Shown piece after piece: positions 34,774 through 44,904 of a DNA stretch of 55,567 bases. Origin of the DNA: an uncultured Chlorobiaceae bacterium. Lineage in GTDB: Bacteria; Bacteroidota; Chlorobiia; Chlorobiales; Chlorobiaceae. Below the pieces are notes generated by a model. The model worked only from the letters and a program-made list of their open reading frames with translations, ran no database searches and was not told the DNA's origin. Both the position numbers and the translations under genes were made by a program. The DNA is taken from assembly GCA_903840935.1 (NCBI GenBank), contig CAIMHT010000080.1, positions 1-55,567 of the forward strand, given 5' to 3'. How positions within the stretch are numbered: the first letter of the stretch is position 1; each line of letters begins with the position of its first letter.

Positions 34774-35430
34774 CTACCACTCGGTCGAGTGCAGTCCCAC
34801 AATCTCCCGATAGGCAATTGCTGTCGCACAGGCCGTAACAGGGATGGTAACCAGAAGACCGACACCAAAAGCAAGACATCCAAAGAGGTTAATAGCAAAA
34901 AGGGCAAAGGCAAAACCAAAAAATGCGAACCAGTTTTTGGTAATGATTTTGCGGCTTGTCTCCAGTGCCTGCCAGAACTCCATGCGGTAATCAATAATAA
35001 GGAAGGTGGTAAACATGTAGGAGACCGCAAGGTAGATACCCGGAATAATGATCAGCACAAAACCAACTCCGACCAGAAAACCTCCCGCAAGACTGGCAAG
35101 AAAAAGAGGAAGAAAATAGTTAAAGCCCTTGAAATAATCGGCAAACTCGAGCTGCTGCCCACTCAACAGCCTGAAGGCCGCAATTCCATATCCGGCAGAA
35201 AGCGATGTAATAACCGCAGAAAAAATAAACGAGCCTGCAAAAGCAATTCTTGAGCCTACGACTGATGCCACGAAAATAATAAGCGTAAAACCGACAAACT
35301 CCCCGACGTGCTCCTTGAACATCTCATACCCTTGCTTTATATACTCCTGTACATTGAGAGTGCAGGGAGAATTGAGCTGGCGCTCAAAAACTTGCGGATC
35401 GACTTTCAGACCAAAATCAAAGGCCGCCAT
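34774..35430 (-). CDS. Predicted integral membrane protein (DUF975-like topology)
   Basis: A 218-residue protein. A soluble start (MAAFDFGLKVDP) leads to YIKQGYEMFKEHVGEFVGFT, a pattern seen before the first helix in DUF975-type proteins. Hydrophobic segments follow at about residues 46-95 (two), 112-150 (two) and 175-205, with a Pro-rich loop VLIIIPGIYLAVSYMF. I start at ATG 35430 because the family-like N terminus begins there, although the frame is open to 35505. Function unknown. A palindrome lies downstream. Confidence 0.72.
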   Translation of the reverse strand: MAAFDFGLKVDPQVFERQLNSPCTLNVQEYIKQGYEMFKEHVGEFVGFTLIIFVASVVGSRIAFAGSFIFSAVITSLSAGYGIAAFRLLSGQQLEFADYFKGFNYFLPLFLASLAGGFLVGVGFVLIIIPGIYLAVSYMFTTFLIIDYRMEFWQALETSRKIITKNWFAFFGFAFALFAINLFGCLAFGVGLLVTIPVTACATAIAYREIVGLHSTEW

Positions 35431-35660
35431 GATATCTATCTCCAGGATTAAACGTTTTGTCGCAAGCAACAACCGTCTACAGAAAGAAAAGAAATACTCC
35501 TGCAAGCAAAGAAAAGCTGGCTCACAGAACCCAACGCAACTTGCTTAAATTACACTATCAAGTTACAAAAGAGATGTATATGCACCAACCAAAATCACAA
35601 GTTCCAAAGAAAAAAACGCCATAGTCGCACTGCCTGCAATCCCCGTCAGTATATTTTCCG

Positions 35661-36356
35661 CTAAGAGAACGTGTCCGTCGCCTGCATTTGGCCTTCAGGG
35701 GATCTGACACAAAAGCTGTCGGGGAAAAAGCTCTGGCTTTTGAATTTGCATAAAAATGCTGCCACTGTTTTGTCGCGCCGTTGTACAACCACCGCTCCGT
35801 CCTGCCATATTCCGTTTTCCTGATGCCAGCGGCTGCTGGGCGGATCTCCCTGATTCTGGTGAATATTATGCACACCACGACCCCTTCTGAAAGGCTCTCC
35901 GAACACAAAGAGCTTCCTGGAATAGACAAGAAGGGGTTCGAGATCGCGGAACGCGACTGGACCGGTACCATACTTCCATACCGCATGCAGTGCTCTGTCA
36001 GCAATGATACCGGGACTTGAACATAGAGGAGATGCATCCAAGCACTCTCCGGTCGGCTGAAGCTCAGGACTGCGATAGTAATCAAGGGCACCAGAACCGG
36101 GTTCTGATGCAAGCGGGTGCCACCCTTCACGAAAATGAAGCAGCGGCTGCAAGAGATCGGGATCCAGCTCAACCACACGCCAATGCATTCCATCTGCCTC
36201 TTTCTTGCTGTCAAGGTCTACCGGACAGCGAAATACTCTTGCCCCTGCCCGCACCTTGATATTGCAGTGGTAGTACTCCGTGTCGCTGAAGAAGCGATCG
36301 CAGTAATAGTTGTGCAAGGTTCCGACCAGAACACCATACCCGTCGTCAAGTGGCAT
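35661..36356 (-). CDS. DUF2278 (YukJ) family protein
   Basis: A 231-residue protein. The N terminus DGYGVLVGTLHNYYCDRFFS and YYHCNIKVRAGARVFRCPVD fits the DUF2278 opening, and the C-terminal block GVHNIHQNQGDPPSSRWHQE then NGIWQDGAVVV near 170 is the family hallmark. The last conserved stretch AAFLCKFKSQSF follows. Start at ATG 36356; the frame continues upstream inside the divergent pgl leader but that part is not conserved. The role of the family is unknown. It is a single gene here. Confidence 0.85.
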   Translation of the reverse strand: MPLDDGYGVLVGTLHNYYCDRFFSDTEYYHCNIKVRAGARVFRCPVDLDSKKEADGMHWRVVELDPDLLQPLLHFREGWHPLASEPGSGALDYYRSPELQPTGECLDASPLCSSPGIIADRALHAVWKYGTGPVAFRDLEPLLVYSRKLFVFGEPFRRGRGVHNIHQNQGDPPSSRWHQENGIWQDGAVVVQRRDKTVAAFLCKFKSQSFFPDSFCVRSPEGQMQATDTFS

Positions 36357-36555
36357 AAAAAAGCTCTTTGTACTGGTGAAGCCAGCCTGTCGAAAAAGGA
36401 GAGTGCAAGTTACGCAACAGCTCTGCTGAAGCCAAGCAGAATTCCGCGTGAAGGAACCTTTCCGGCATTTTCTGCGGTTCAATGAAGAAAAAGTCAATCA
36501 AACAACTCCCCTTGACCATTGCGGTCACTCTTTTGTGATCATTGAAACAAACCCG

Positions 36556-37362
36556 ATGAACAGTGCAGATCGAAAATTCTTTTACAGCGGCAGAAAGAGT
36601 GCGATAACGGAGCATGCTGCCGCGCTGATTATTGCCGAGGCCTATTGTGCCGTTGAAGATCATGGGCAATTTTCACTGGTACTTGCCGGCGGAAACTCTC
36701 CGAGGCTTCTGTATGAAAAACTTGCACAAGGCGTTCCCACTACGCTTTTTGAGCACTTTGCACTTGCTGTGCCCGGCAACAATACGGAAGACAGACAGAG
36801 CATCAATCGTCTTCCACCAAACACATGGCTTTTTCAGGGAGATGAGCGGTGTGTGCCGTTTGACCATCCTGACAGCAATTACCGGATGGTGAAGGATACA
36901 TTGCTCCGGCACTCCGGCATTGCTGACGATCACCTTTTCAGAATGGCCGCTGAAAAGGATGATTCGGAAGGTGCTGCAAGAGGCTATGAAGCGACTATCC
37001 GCACGTTTTTCTCGACCGAGGGGAGTTTGTCACCGCAGGGTTATCCGCTCTTTGATCTGATTCTGCTTGGTCTTGGTGATGATGGCCATACCGCATCACT
37101 CTTTGCAGAAAACAGAGAGGCACTTCAAGAACAGAAACGATGGGTAGTTGCAGTCAACGCACCACAGGCAAAGCCTCCGGGAATGCGGCTGACCCTTACC
37201 CTGCCGGTCATCAACCATGCCCGGAACGTGCTCTTTTTTACCACTGGGAACGAAAAATGCAAACTGGCGAAGAAAATATTTCTTGAAAAGGAGAGGAGCG
37301 TGCCTGCAAGCCTGGTCAAGCCGGAAAGTGGAAAAGAATACTGGTTTGCTGCTCAACCGTAG
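36556..37362 (+). CDS. pgl: 6-Phosphogluconolactonase
   Basis: A 268-residue DevB/SOL-type lactonase that hydrolyses 6-phosphogluconolactone, step two of the oxidative pentose phosphate pathway. [18 protein letters not shown] is near residue 39, [19 protein letters not shown] near 96, and [18 protein letters not shown] near 173, with the catalytic His. VNHARNV-type [13 protein letters not shown] follows. I start at ATG 36556, which gives the family length; the open frame extends back to 36448 without conservation. The 3' end overlaps the convergent zwf by ten bases. Confidence 0.92.
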   Translation: MNSADRKFFYSGRKSAITEHAAALIIAEAYCAVEDHGQFSLVLAGGNSPRLLYEKLAQGVPTTLFEHFALAVPGNNTEDRQSINRLPPNTWLFQGDERCVPFDHPDSNYRMVKDTLLRHSGIADDHLFRMAAEKDDSEGAARGYEATIRTFFSTEGSLSPQGYPLFDLILLGLGDDGHTASLFAENREALQEQKRWVVAVNAPQAKPPGMRLTLTLPVINHARNVLFFTTGNEKCKLAKKIFLEKERSVPASLVKPESGKEYWFAAQP

Positions 37363-38789
37363 ATGAACTGCACTGACTGCGGACCCCATGAATGCTCCGG
37401 ATAGCTTTCGGGTGTTTGCATGCCGACAGCCTCCCTGATAGCATCAATAATCGCCCATGAGTATTCGACACTATCCTGGCGGATAAAGTTCATCTGATCA
37501 CCCGCCATGGCATCAAGCAGCAACCGATGATAGGGGGTCATACCGGCCTCGGTAAACGAGGTCTTGTAATCGAATTTCATAAAGACGGGGTCGGTAATAA
37601 GCGCTTCACCCGGTCGCTTTGCTCCGAACTTGATGGCGATGGTCTCTTCAGGCTGGATACGCAGGATAACCTGGTTGGCAGTGTAACAACAGCTCTCGGC
37701 AGGGCCAAAATAGTTCTGGGGAGGACACTTGAAGGTGATGACAATCTCGGTAACCGTTTCGGCCAGATTTTTACCCGCTTTGACAAAAAAGGGCACATCC
37801 TTCCATCGCCAGTTGTCTATAAAAAATTTTATTGCTGCAAAGGTCTCAACCGTTGAGTTTGGCGCAACGTTTTTTTCAGAACGGTACCCCTCATACTGGC
37901 CGAGAACAACCGCACCTCCAACACTCCGGGGAGTAACAGGGCGGATTGAGCGGAGAAGCTTCGCTTTTTCATCGCGTACCGCATCTGCTGAAAAATCGAC
38001 CGGCGGTTCCATGGCAACTGATGCAAGAAGCTGCAACGCATGATTCTGCATGATGTCGCGCAGCAGACCTGCCTCCTCATAAAAAGCTCCCCGGTCACGA
38101 ATACCAAACTTTTCAGCAATGGTGATGGTAACATGGGCAATGTTCTGACGATTCCACAAAGGTTCAAAAATCCCGTTGGAAAAACGAAAGACCATAATGT
38201 TCTGAACCGTCTCCTTGCCGAGGTAGTGGTCGATCCGAAAAATTCGCTCTTCATGGAAAACCTCTCCAATGACGGTATTGAGTTCACGCGCCGTCTGCAG
38301 GTTACTTCCGTAGGGTTTCTCCACAATGATTTTCCGCCAACTACCCGATGAGCCATCCTTTTCTCCAAGGCCCGCATGGTCAAGATTCCTGACAATGACT
38401 GGCGCAAGAGCTGGCGGGGTGGCAAGATAGAAGAGAAGATTGTGGCAAGTGGCGGCCTCCGGGGCACCCTCCATAAGCTCTTTATGCAGTGCAGGATAGT
38501 CCTCTCTCCGGGCAAAGTCAACCCTCACATAAAAGAGCCTTGCTGAGAACAAGGCAAAAGCAGCTTCATCCACCAGGGTTTCAGGGAAGAGGCTGGCCAT
38601 CTTTTCGTGCACCTTTGAACGAAACTCTTCGTGAGAGAGGGCGGATCGCCCGACACCGATAATGCGGTACTCATCGGGAAGATGGCCCCAAAGGGCAAGC
38701 TCATAGAGTGAGGGAAAGAGTTTGCGGGCGGCAAGGTCGCTGTGAGCACCAAAAATGACAATGGTGCAATTATCGAGTTTTAGCTGCAT
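37353..38789 (-). CDS. zwf: Glucose-6-phosphate 1-dehydrogenase
   Basis: A 478-residue enzyme that oxidises glucose 6-phosphate with NADP (or NAD). The coenzyme loop reads [18 protein letters not shown] at residue 12, where most family members have GASGDLAKRKL, so His-Ser stand in place of Ser-Gly. EKPYG is near 158 and the substrate signature RIDHYLGKE near 187 is intact. [12 protein letters not shown] near 324 and the C-terminal half are normal. I start at ATG 38789, close to the first conserved strand. It lies 13 bases after gnd and forms a gnd-zwf unit. Confidence 0.92.
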   Translation of the reverse strand: MQLKLDNCTIVIFGAHSDLAARKLFPSLYELALWGHLPDEYRIIGVGRSALSHEEFRSKVHEKMASLFPETLVDEAAFALFSARLFYVRVDFARREDYPALHKELMEGAPEAATCHNLLFYLATPPALAPVIVRNLDHAGLGEKDGSSGSWRKIIVEKPYGSNLQTARELNTVIGEVFHEERIFRIDHYLGKETVQNIMVFRFSNGIFEPLWNRQNIAHVTITIAEKFGIRDRGAFYEEAGLLRDIMQNHALQLLASVAMEPPVDFSADAVRDEKAKLLRSIRPVTPRSVGGAVVLGQYEGYRSEKNVAPNSTVETFAAIKFFIDNWRWKDVPFFVKAGKNLAETVTEIVITFKCPPQNYFGPAESCCYTANQVILRIQPEETIAIKFGAKRPGEALITDPVFMKFDYKTSFTEAGMTPYHRLLLDAMAGDQMNFIRQDSVEYSWAIIDAIREAVGMQTPESYPEHSWGPQSVQFIYG

Positions 38790-38802
38790 GACGGTTGCCT
38801 GG

Positions 38803-39702
38803 TTATAATTTATCGATGAAAGCATGTCCTCCGAACTCGTGACGCAAGGCTGCAACTGCCCTGTCAGAAAAATTTTCGTCGGAACGTGAACGGTAACGAC
38901 TGAAGAGGGAGGCTGCAATCACCGGAATTGAAACCTCATGCTCAAGGGCGGCCTCGACCGTCCAGCGCCCCTCTCCTGAATCGGCAATTGAGCCTTTGAG
39001 ATAACCGAGTTTTGGATCCTTCTGCAGCGCACTCTCCATCAGTTCCATCAGCCAGCCACGGATCACCGAACCGTGTGCCCAGACCCGGGATAGCGCTTCA
39101 AGATCAAAATCATAGCCGCTTGCATCAAGCAGGTTAAACCCTTCGCCGATTGCCTGCATCATGCCATATTCAATACCGTTATGCACCATTTTTGCAAAAT
39201 GGCCCGCTCCGGAACGGCCCATATAGCCGTACCCCTTTTCCACACAGAGATCCGCCAGTAAGGGCTCGATAACATCGTAGGCTGCTTTTTCACCACCAAC
39301 CATAACGCATGCACCATGCCGAGCCCCTTCAAGACCACCGCTTGTGCCCGCATCAAGAAAGCTTATCCCCTCTTCGAGGAGGCGAGCCGCCCGCCGTTCA
39401 GAATCCTTGTAGTGTGAATTGCCTCCATCGACAATGATATCTCCACGTTCAAGCAGGGGAACCAGCAGCTCAATCGTAGTGTCAACCGGAGCTCCTGCCG
39501 GCACCATCAACCAGATCAAACGGGGAGAGTCGAGCATACCGGCAAGCTCCTGCAGGGAACCGGCAGCAAGCGCACCTTTGGTGGCCAAGGCAGCAACAGC
39601 CTCCCTGGCAAGATCATAAACCACAAGATCATGATGGCACTCAAGCAGATGCTCCGCCATATTGAAACCCATTTTCCCCAATCCAACAACCCCTGCTTTC
39701 AT
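38803..39702 (-). CDS. gnd: 6-Phosphogluconate dehydrogenase, short GntZ-type
   Basis: A 299-residue decarboxylating dehydrogenase making ribulose 5-phosphate. [16 protein letters not shown] is the coenzyme loop at residue 5, [11 protein letters not shown] near 91, the substrate loop [21 protein letters not shown] near 116-136, and the catalytic Lys-x2-His-Asn in [14 protein letters not shown] near 168. The length of 300 rather than 470 places it in the short, often NAD-dependent GntZ/YqeC subgroup. It is the first gene of gnd-zwf, with pgl facing them. The three give a complete oxidative branch. Confidence 0.92.
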   Translation of the reverse strand: MKAGVVGLGKMGFNMAEHLLECHHDLVVYDLAREAVAALATKGALAAGSLQELAGMLDSPRLIWLMVPAGAPVDTTIELLVPLLERGDIIVDGGNSHYKDSERRAARLLEEGISFLDAGTSGGLEGARHGACVMVGGEKAAYDVIEPLLADLCVEKGYGYMGRSGAGHFAKMVHNGIEYGMMQAIGEGFNLLDASGYDFDLEALSRVWAHGSVIRGWLMELMESALQKDPKLGYLKGSIADSGEGRWTVEAALEHEVSIPVIAASLFSRYRSRSDENFSDRAVAALRHEFGGHAFIDKL

Positions 39703-39743
39703 AACACTCCATCAATAGTATCCACAAAAAAAATGCAACATAT

Positions 39744-40910
39744 TCACCCCTCTGCAGCACTCAGTACTCCATCCTCACTCCTGCTTTTCGAACGATCAAC
39801 CAGCTCCTGATAGCGGCCGATCACGAAGCCATTGACTGAAGACCATGACTGTGTCTCCGCATAAGCAAGTCCGCAAGCTCTCATTTCCCGATAGATGAGG
39901 GAGTCGTCAAGCAATTCAAGACACCGGGAATAAAAATCACAAACCCTTCCTTGATGAACAACAACTCCACCTGTCGAGCGGTCAGCAATATCACGGCAAC
40001 CACCAACATCAGAAACGACAACAGGAAGACCTGAGGAAAGGGCTTCGAGCGCAACATTGCAAAAAGCCTCTGTCGTTGAGGGAAAAAGAAAAATATCTCC
40101 AGATGCATAAGCTTCAGGCAGTTCCTCCCCGGTAAGATATCCGGTAAAGACCGCTTCCGGCATTCTTCGCCTCATCGCCTCCTCTTCGGGACCGGAGCCG
40201 ATCATGACAAAGCGCACCCGATCGGCATATTCGCCCTGCATAAAGCGGTCGTAAACCCTCATGACCACCTCAATATCCTTATAAAGCACAAAACGTCCGA
40301 CATAGACAATAACGCTACGGCCTGCGGCATTCCAGGCTGAACGAAGTTTTTCGGATCGTCGGAGAGGATTAAATAGCTCCCTGTCGACTCCCCTTGACCA
40401 GATCTCAATATTTTGAATAGCATACCCGGCCAGTTTAGACCGGACACCCTCATTCGGGGCCAGAACAATATCACAGTTGTTGTAAAACCAGGTCAGATAT
40501 TTCCATGCATATTTTACAGCAAACCCGAGATGGTAATAACTGAAGTAGGAGGGAAAATCCGTGTGAAATGCTGAAACAACCGGAATGTTTTTTTTTCTGG
40601 CATAAAGAAGAAACTCCCTGCCAATAATATCAGGTGTCGAAATATGCACCATGTCTGGCGCAAACGATTCAAGCTGCAAACGTGTTCCATCCGTAAAGAA
40701 ACCCAGTTTGTAGTCAGGATACAACAGAATCGGCACAGAGGGCATACGATGGACACATAAACCGTTGTGGTTATCCCCGCTTGCAACATCAGGAGACCAG
40801 ACCGCCACCTCATGACCGTTATTCCGGAACGAAGCGACCAATTGATAGATCGATTTTACGGCACCATCCTTGTCCTTGACATAAGTCCCCGAGTATAAAG
40901 CTATCTTCAT
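39744..40910 (-). CDS. Glycosyltransferase family 4
   Basis: A 388-residue GT-B glycosyltransferase. The N-terminal domain opens MKIALYSGTYVKDKDGAVKS and contains HISTPDIIG and SAFHTDFPSYFSYY near 118, as in SqdX/MgtA-like glucosyl or mannosyl transferases acting on lipids. The C-terminal domain has IVYVGRFVLYKDIEV near 208, GSGPEEEAMRRR and the EX7E motif in STTEAFCNVALEALSSGLPV near 284. Family resemblance suggests a diacylglycerol or phosphatidylinositol-type acceptor, but this is an inference. ATG 40910 is preferred to TTG 40919. It is separated from gnd by 41 bases. Confidence 0.85.
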   Translation of the reverse strand: MKIALYSGTYVKDKDGAVKSIYQLVASFRNNGHEVAVWSPDVASGDNHNGLCVHRMPSVPILLYPDYKLGFFTDGTRLQLESFAPDMVHISTPDIIGREFLLYARKKNIPVVSAFHTDFPSYFSYYHLGFAVKYAWKYLTWFYNNCDIVLAPNEGVRSKLAGYAIQNIEIWSRGVDRELFNPLRRSEKLRSAWNAAGRSVIVYVGRFVLYKDIEVVMRVYDRFMQGEYADRVRFVMIGSGPEEEAMRRRMPEAVFTGYLTGEELPEAYASGDIFLFPSTTEAFCNVALEALSSGLPVVVSDVGGCRDIADRSTGGVVVHQGRVCDFYSRCLELLDDSLIYREMRACGLAYAETQSWSSVNGFVIGRYQELVDRSKSRSEDGVLSAAEG

Positions 40911-41043
40911 AAGAGACAAAATATAAAGGCCATATCGATTCAGCTTTTCTGCTGACGATAATCTTGAAAAAATTCCAGGTCTGTCAGCAAGCCTGAACCA
41001 AAGGTAACATTTCCCCGGAAAAATCCATCATTCCCCAGTTCAA

Positions 41044-41514
41044 TCACTTCACCGGCAGGGAGAGTTTCGCCACTTTCGGTTGAACCAGCCTCTTGTAACT
41101 TTCGTAGGAGAGCCGCAGCAGCTCTGTATGGGCTCCGGCATTGAAGGCGATTTCATCATCATCTTCAAGCTCTTCAGATACATAGACCGCCATACCATAA
41201 AGGTTGCCGAAAGGAGGCATGGCACCGATTTCGCATTCAGGAAAAAGTCCTGAAAACTCTCTCTCTCCGGCAAGCTCCACCTTACCCGCACCGGTCAGTT
41301 CATGTAAAAGCTCAAAATCGAGCTGACGGGAAGCTGGTAAAACAACCATGGCCATTTTTCCGTCAAGAGTGACAATGACCGTTTTTGCCAGCTCTTTTCC
41401 CGGAACATGAGCGGCTGCAGCTATCTCCTGGGCAGTATAGGCCGGAGAGTGGCTGACAACAAAATACCTGACACCGTGGCTGTCAAGAAACTCCCTCAAT
41501 TTGCGAATTGGCAT
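41044..41514 (-). CDS. YbaK/ProX-family aminoacyl-tRNA deacylase
   Basis: A 156-residue editing-domain protein. The fold is marked by VVSHSPAYTAQEIAAAAHV near residue 16, the catalytic-type Lys in KELAKTVIVTLDGKM near 37, and AMPPFGNLYGMAVYVSEEL near 100. It hydrolyses misacylated tRNA or free aminoacyl groups. A strong Shine-Dalgarno GGGAGG stands four bases before ATG 41514, which settles the start. It lies between the patatin and glycosyltransferase genes, on the same strand. Confidence 0.88.
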   Translation of the reverse strand: MPIRKLREFLDSHGVRYFVVSHSPAYTAQEIAAAAHVPGKELAKTVIVTLDGKMAMVVLPASRQLDFELLHELTGAGKVELAGEREFSGLFPECEIGAMPPFGNLYGMAVYVSEELEDDDEIAFNAGAHTELLRLSYESYKRLVQPKVAKLSLPVK

Positions 41515-41644
41515 ACAACCTCCCTTTATTAAACAGTGACAAGATGTCAATAACAGCAAAAGCAACTCCCCACCAGAAGCTCTCTCAGACCAAGCTCCAC
41601 AGACTGAACGTCAACGGTGTAATTATTCCCAATAAAATAACATA

Positions 41645-42433
41645 TTACGGCAACTCGACCAAGCCGGATAACGGTCTGTTTCCTTCAACCCATGCTTTCA
41701 GCGCAAAAAGGGCCGCCCGATAGCCGGCCTCCATAATATCGGGAATCTGGGCGGTATCGATCAGGGTGAATTCCGAAAGGTCGGGTAAAATAGAGAGATC
41801 TGCCACATCTATCTGCAATGCCGTCATATTGGTGATGGTGCTGTAGAAAGCATTCAGCAGAAGGTCGATAATATTTGCAGGCTTTTTGAAGGCATGGCGT
41901 GCCAAAAGATCGACACAGACAATCGATTCAGCACCGCTTTCAACGAGCGGAGAAACCGGTACATTTTCCATGAGCATTCCGTCAACAAGCAGCGAGCCCT
42001 CCCAGGTTACCGGCCTGAAAAGGCCCGGGATGCAACTGCTTGCCATCACGGCGAGGGCCACATCCCCTTTGGCAAGAATAACTTTTTTTCCTGTACCAAT
42101 ATCGGTAGCAACTATTGACAACGGAATCGGTGCATCCTCAATATTTTTATCGCCCAGCAAAGCGCATACAATACCAGCGATTTTTCTGTTTGACAGAAGG
42201 CCGTATTGCGAAAGTGCCAGACTGGTCATATCAAGCCAGTCGAGGTCGAAAACAATATCGCGAATCTCCTGCCAGCTTTTGCCGAAAGCATGGAGCGATG
42301 CAATAAATGCGCCAATGCTGGTACCGCTGATCATTGATACCGTGATATCCAGTTCAGTCAGCGCTCTGAGTACTCCTACATGAGCAGCGCCGAGCACGGC
42401 TCCTCCCCCAAGCGCAAGAGCTGTTTTTTTCAT
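41645..42433 (-). CDS. Patatin-like phospholipase (RssA type)
   Basis: A 262-residue patatin. The oxyanion loop [19 protein letters not shown] is at residue 7, the nucleophile Ser is in [11 protein letters not shown] near 38, and the catalytic Asp in [16 protein letters not shown] near 150. The size matches the RssA/YchK group, which hydrolyses acyl esters of unknown nature. It ends with a helix-rich tail ([16 protein letters not shown]). It is downstream of the aldehyde dehydrogenase gene, with 53 bases between them. Confidence 0.88.
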   Translation of the reverse strand: MKKTALALGGGAVLGAAHVGVLRALTELDITVSMISGTSIGAFIASLHAFGKSWQEIRDIVFDLDWLDMTSLALSQYGLLSNRKIAGIVCALLGDKNIEDAPIPLSIVATDIGTGKKVILAKGDVALAVMASSCIPGLFRPVTWEGSLLVDGMLMENVPVSPLVESGAESIVCVDLLARHAFKKPANIIDLLLNAFYSTITNMTALQIDVADLSILPDLSEFTLIDTAQIPDIMEAGYRAALFALKAWVEGNRPLSGLVELP

Positions 42434-42486
42434 TCTGAATCAAATAATAAAGGGTTCCCGGACGTTATGGCCGGAGAGTGAAAACT

Positions 42487-43875
42487 TCACTGGAAAAAGG
42501 TGACAAGAGGTTTGAGCAACCTGAACTTCCACCAACTGTAGGGAGGATAGCGCAAAGCGGGATCAGGAGAAAATGAGCGGCAGAGAACGCTGCGTTGAAA
42601 AGAGAAGATTTCAAACCCTGCCCGGCCGTGACAGACGCCAAATCCACTGTTGCCGAGCCCGCCAAAAGGAAGACGGTGAAGAGCAGCATGAAAAAAGAGG
42701 TCGTTGATGCACACGCCACCTGAACGGGAGTGAGCCACAACCCGCTTCTGTACTTCCCGATCAGCAGAAAACAGATAGATTGCAAGAGGCTCATCAATGC
42801 TCCGGATAAGATCAAGTGCTTCTGAAAGCTCCGCGTATGCTATGACCGGCAAAAGGGGGCCAAAAATCTCCGACTGCATGAGTGGAGAGGCTGGCGTCAC
42901 TCCCCGGAGAATGGTGGGTGCGATATAACGCTCATCCTGATTGCTCTCCCCTCCGCTCCAGAGTGAAGAGCCTTCAAGAAGCTTTTTGAGCCGATGGAAG
43001 TGACCGCTGTTGACAATGCGGGGATAATCGGGACTCAGACGGGGATCATCACCATAAAAGTCGGTGATCGCCACCTGCATAGAATGGAGCAACTCCTCCT
43101 CACGATGCTCATGCACCAGAACATAATCAGGAGCAAGGCAGGTCTGGCCCGCATTCAAAAACTTGGCCCAGACAATCCTGCGCGCTGCCACCCTGACGTC
43201 ACAACTCTCATCAACAATACAGGGAGATTTCCCTCCAAGTTCAAGCGTCAACGGAGTAAGATGACGGGCGGCGGCAAGCATCACCTCTCGGCCAATCGCA
43301 GGGCTGCCCGTATAGAAAATGTAGCCAAACCGTTCACCAAGCAGAGCCTTTGTCGCTTCCACACCTCCCTCAAACACCCTGATCGCACTCTGGTCAAGAT
43401 AGTGGCCCACCCCTTCGGCAATAAGTGCTGAACTTCGGGGCGCATGTTCCGAGGGTTTGACCACCGCACAATTTCCGGCAGCAATGGCGCTGATGAGAGG
43501 TACAAGAGAGAGATTAAAGGGATAGTTCCATGCACCTATAATGAGCACAACGCCATAGGGTTCAGGAGAGTAAGATGCCCTTGCTGGCTGATAGATGAGC
43601 GGAACAGAGACCTTACGGGGCTTCATCCATGATACGAGGTGCTTCAGTGCAAAACGGATTTCGCCACGAAGGTATCCCGTTTCAGTCAAAAAGGTCTCTG
43701 CCGCAGACTTTCTGAAATCGTGATGCACGGCGGCTGCAATATCTCGTTCGCGCTCAATGAGAAATCTCTGAAGCGCAAGCAGTTGCGAAATCCTCCAAGA
43801 CAGATCGCGGGTTATGCCGCTCTCAAAGGTCTCCCGCAAGAGCGCCAACTCCGAAAAGCGCTGATCATTCTGCAT
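42487..43875 (-). CDS. Aldehyde dehydrogenase, class 3 (ALDH3) type
   Basis: A 462-residue NAD(P)-dependent aldehyde dehydrogenase. Conserved blocks are GVVLIIGAWNYPFNLSL near residue 104, VKPSEHAPRSSAL near 136, YTGSPAIGR, the Glu in LTLELGGKSPCIVDES near 211, and the nucleophile Cys in NAGQTCLAPDYVL near 245. EIFGPLLPVI and LPFGGLGNSGFG follow, and a hydrophobic C-terminal tail (LLKPLVTFF) hints at membrane contact, as in fatty-aldehyde dehydrogenases. I start at ATG 43875; the frame is open to 44013 and the true start is not certain. Confidence 0.87.
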   Translation of the reverse strand: MQNDQRFSELALLRETFESGITRDLSWRISQLLALQRFLIERERDIAAAVHHDFRKSAAETFLTETGYLRGEIRFALKHLVSWMKPRKVSVPLIYQPARASYSPEPYGVVLIIGAWNYPFNLSLVPLISAIAAGNCAVVKPSEHAPRSSALIAEGVGHYLDQSAIRVFEGGVEATKALLGERFGYIFYTGSPAIGREVMLAAARHLTPLTLELGGKSPCIVDESCDVRVAARRIVWAKFLNAGQTCLAPDYVLVHEHREEELLHSMQVAITDFYGDDPRLSPDYPRIVNSGHFHRLKKLLEGSSLWSGGESNQDERYIAPTILRGVTPASPLMQSEIFGPLLPVIAYAELSEALDLIRSIDEPLAIYLFSADREVQKRVVAHSRSGGVCINDLFFHAALHRLPFGGLGNSGFGVCHGRAGFEIFSFQRSVLCRSFSPDPALRYPPYSWWKFRLLKPLVTFFQ

Positions 43876-44078
43876 AAAAGGAAGAGATGTCAAAACATTA
43901 TCTCTTAACTTCACCTGGCTTTCAGGAAAAGAGAGTAAAACGATAATGTAACGAAAAAGCGCTTCAGCATTGCCTGCCACCTGTTCATCATCCCTGATTT
44001 TTTGCCAGAGCACAATTCGTTCACTACATTACTCTCTGAAATTGCGCTTTTGCAAAAACAGTTACCCTTATATCACCA

Positions 44079-44840
44079 ATGATGGAATGGATTACGCAGC
44101 CTGAAGCCTGGATTGCCCTGGCAACATTGACTGCTCTCGAAATTGTTCTCGGCATCGACAACATTATCTTTCTCTCCATCATCGTCGCGCGGCTGCCGGA
44201 ACAGCAGCGAGGCAAGGGACGAATTATCGGACTTGGTCTTGCCATGCTGACCAGAATCGCCCTCCTGCTCTCAATAACCTGGGTTATGGGACTTACAGGC
44301 GGCCTCTTTACCCTGCTTGATCATGCGGTTTCAGGACGTGACCTGATTCTGATTGGCGGAGGACTCTTCCTGCTTGCAAAAAGTACCCAGGAGATTCACC
44401 AGAGCCTTGAGGGTGCTGAAGAAGAGACAAAAAAAAGCGGTTCAAAAGGAAGCTTTGTCTTCATTATGCTGCAGATTGCCGTTATCGATATTGTTTTTTC
44501 GCTTGACTCGGTCATTACAGCCGTCGGCCTTGCCAAAGATATCGAAGTGATGATCATCGCCATCATGATTTCAATCGGCATCATGATGCTTGCAGCCAAA
44601 TCGATCAGTGATTTTGTTGAAGCACACCCGACCATCAAGATGCTTGCCCTCAGTTTTCTTATTCTTGTCGGAGTAACCCTGCTTGCCGAAGGAGCCGGTT
44701 TTGAAATTCCGAGAGGGTACATCTATTTTGCCATGGCCTTTTCCGTCTCGGTTGAAATGCTGAATATTCGTCTGCGCAAAAAAACTGCAAAACCCGTCCA
44801 TCTTCATCCAACCATGAATATAGACAGCGAGAGCGCGTGA
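44079..44840 (+). CDS. TerC-family membrane protein
   Basis: A 253-residue polytopic protein of the TerC family. LEIVLGIDNIIFLSIIVARL near residue 21 and IVFSLDSVITAVGLA near 137 carry the two paired Asp motifs of the family, on membrane segments. In total about seven hydrophobic segments are visible. A cytoplasmic loop with EGAEEETKKSGSKG lies in the middle and the protein ends in a short His-rich tail. TerC proteins are linked to metal (manganese) export and tellurium tolerance in some bacteria. It is divergent from the aldehyde dehydrogenase gene. Confidence 0.88.
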   Translation: MMEWITQPEAWIALATLTALEIVLGIDNIIFLSIIVARLPEQQRGKGRIIGLGLAMLTRIALLLSITWVMGLTGGLFTLLDHAVSGRDLILIGGGLFLLAKSTQEIHQSLEGAEEETKKSGSKGSFVFIMLQIAVIDIVFSLDSVITAVGLAKDIEVMIIAIMISIGIMMLAAKSISDFVEAHPTIKMLALSFLILVGVTLLAEGAGFEIPRGYIYFAMAFSVSVEMLNIRLRKKTAKPVHLHPTMNIDSESA

Positions 44841-44904
44841 AAAGAGAAAACTCTGCAACACAAAAGGGTATCGTGAAATAACTCGGGTGGCGAAACCTCC
44901 GTAT

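Noticed and set aside
35431..35660. Hydrophobic frame reading GSATMAFFSLELVILVGAYT downstream of the DUF2278 gene
   Set aside because: It lies in a different frame from DUF2278, has no start signal and is too short to support as a gene.
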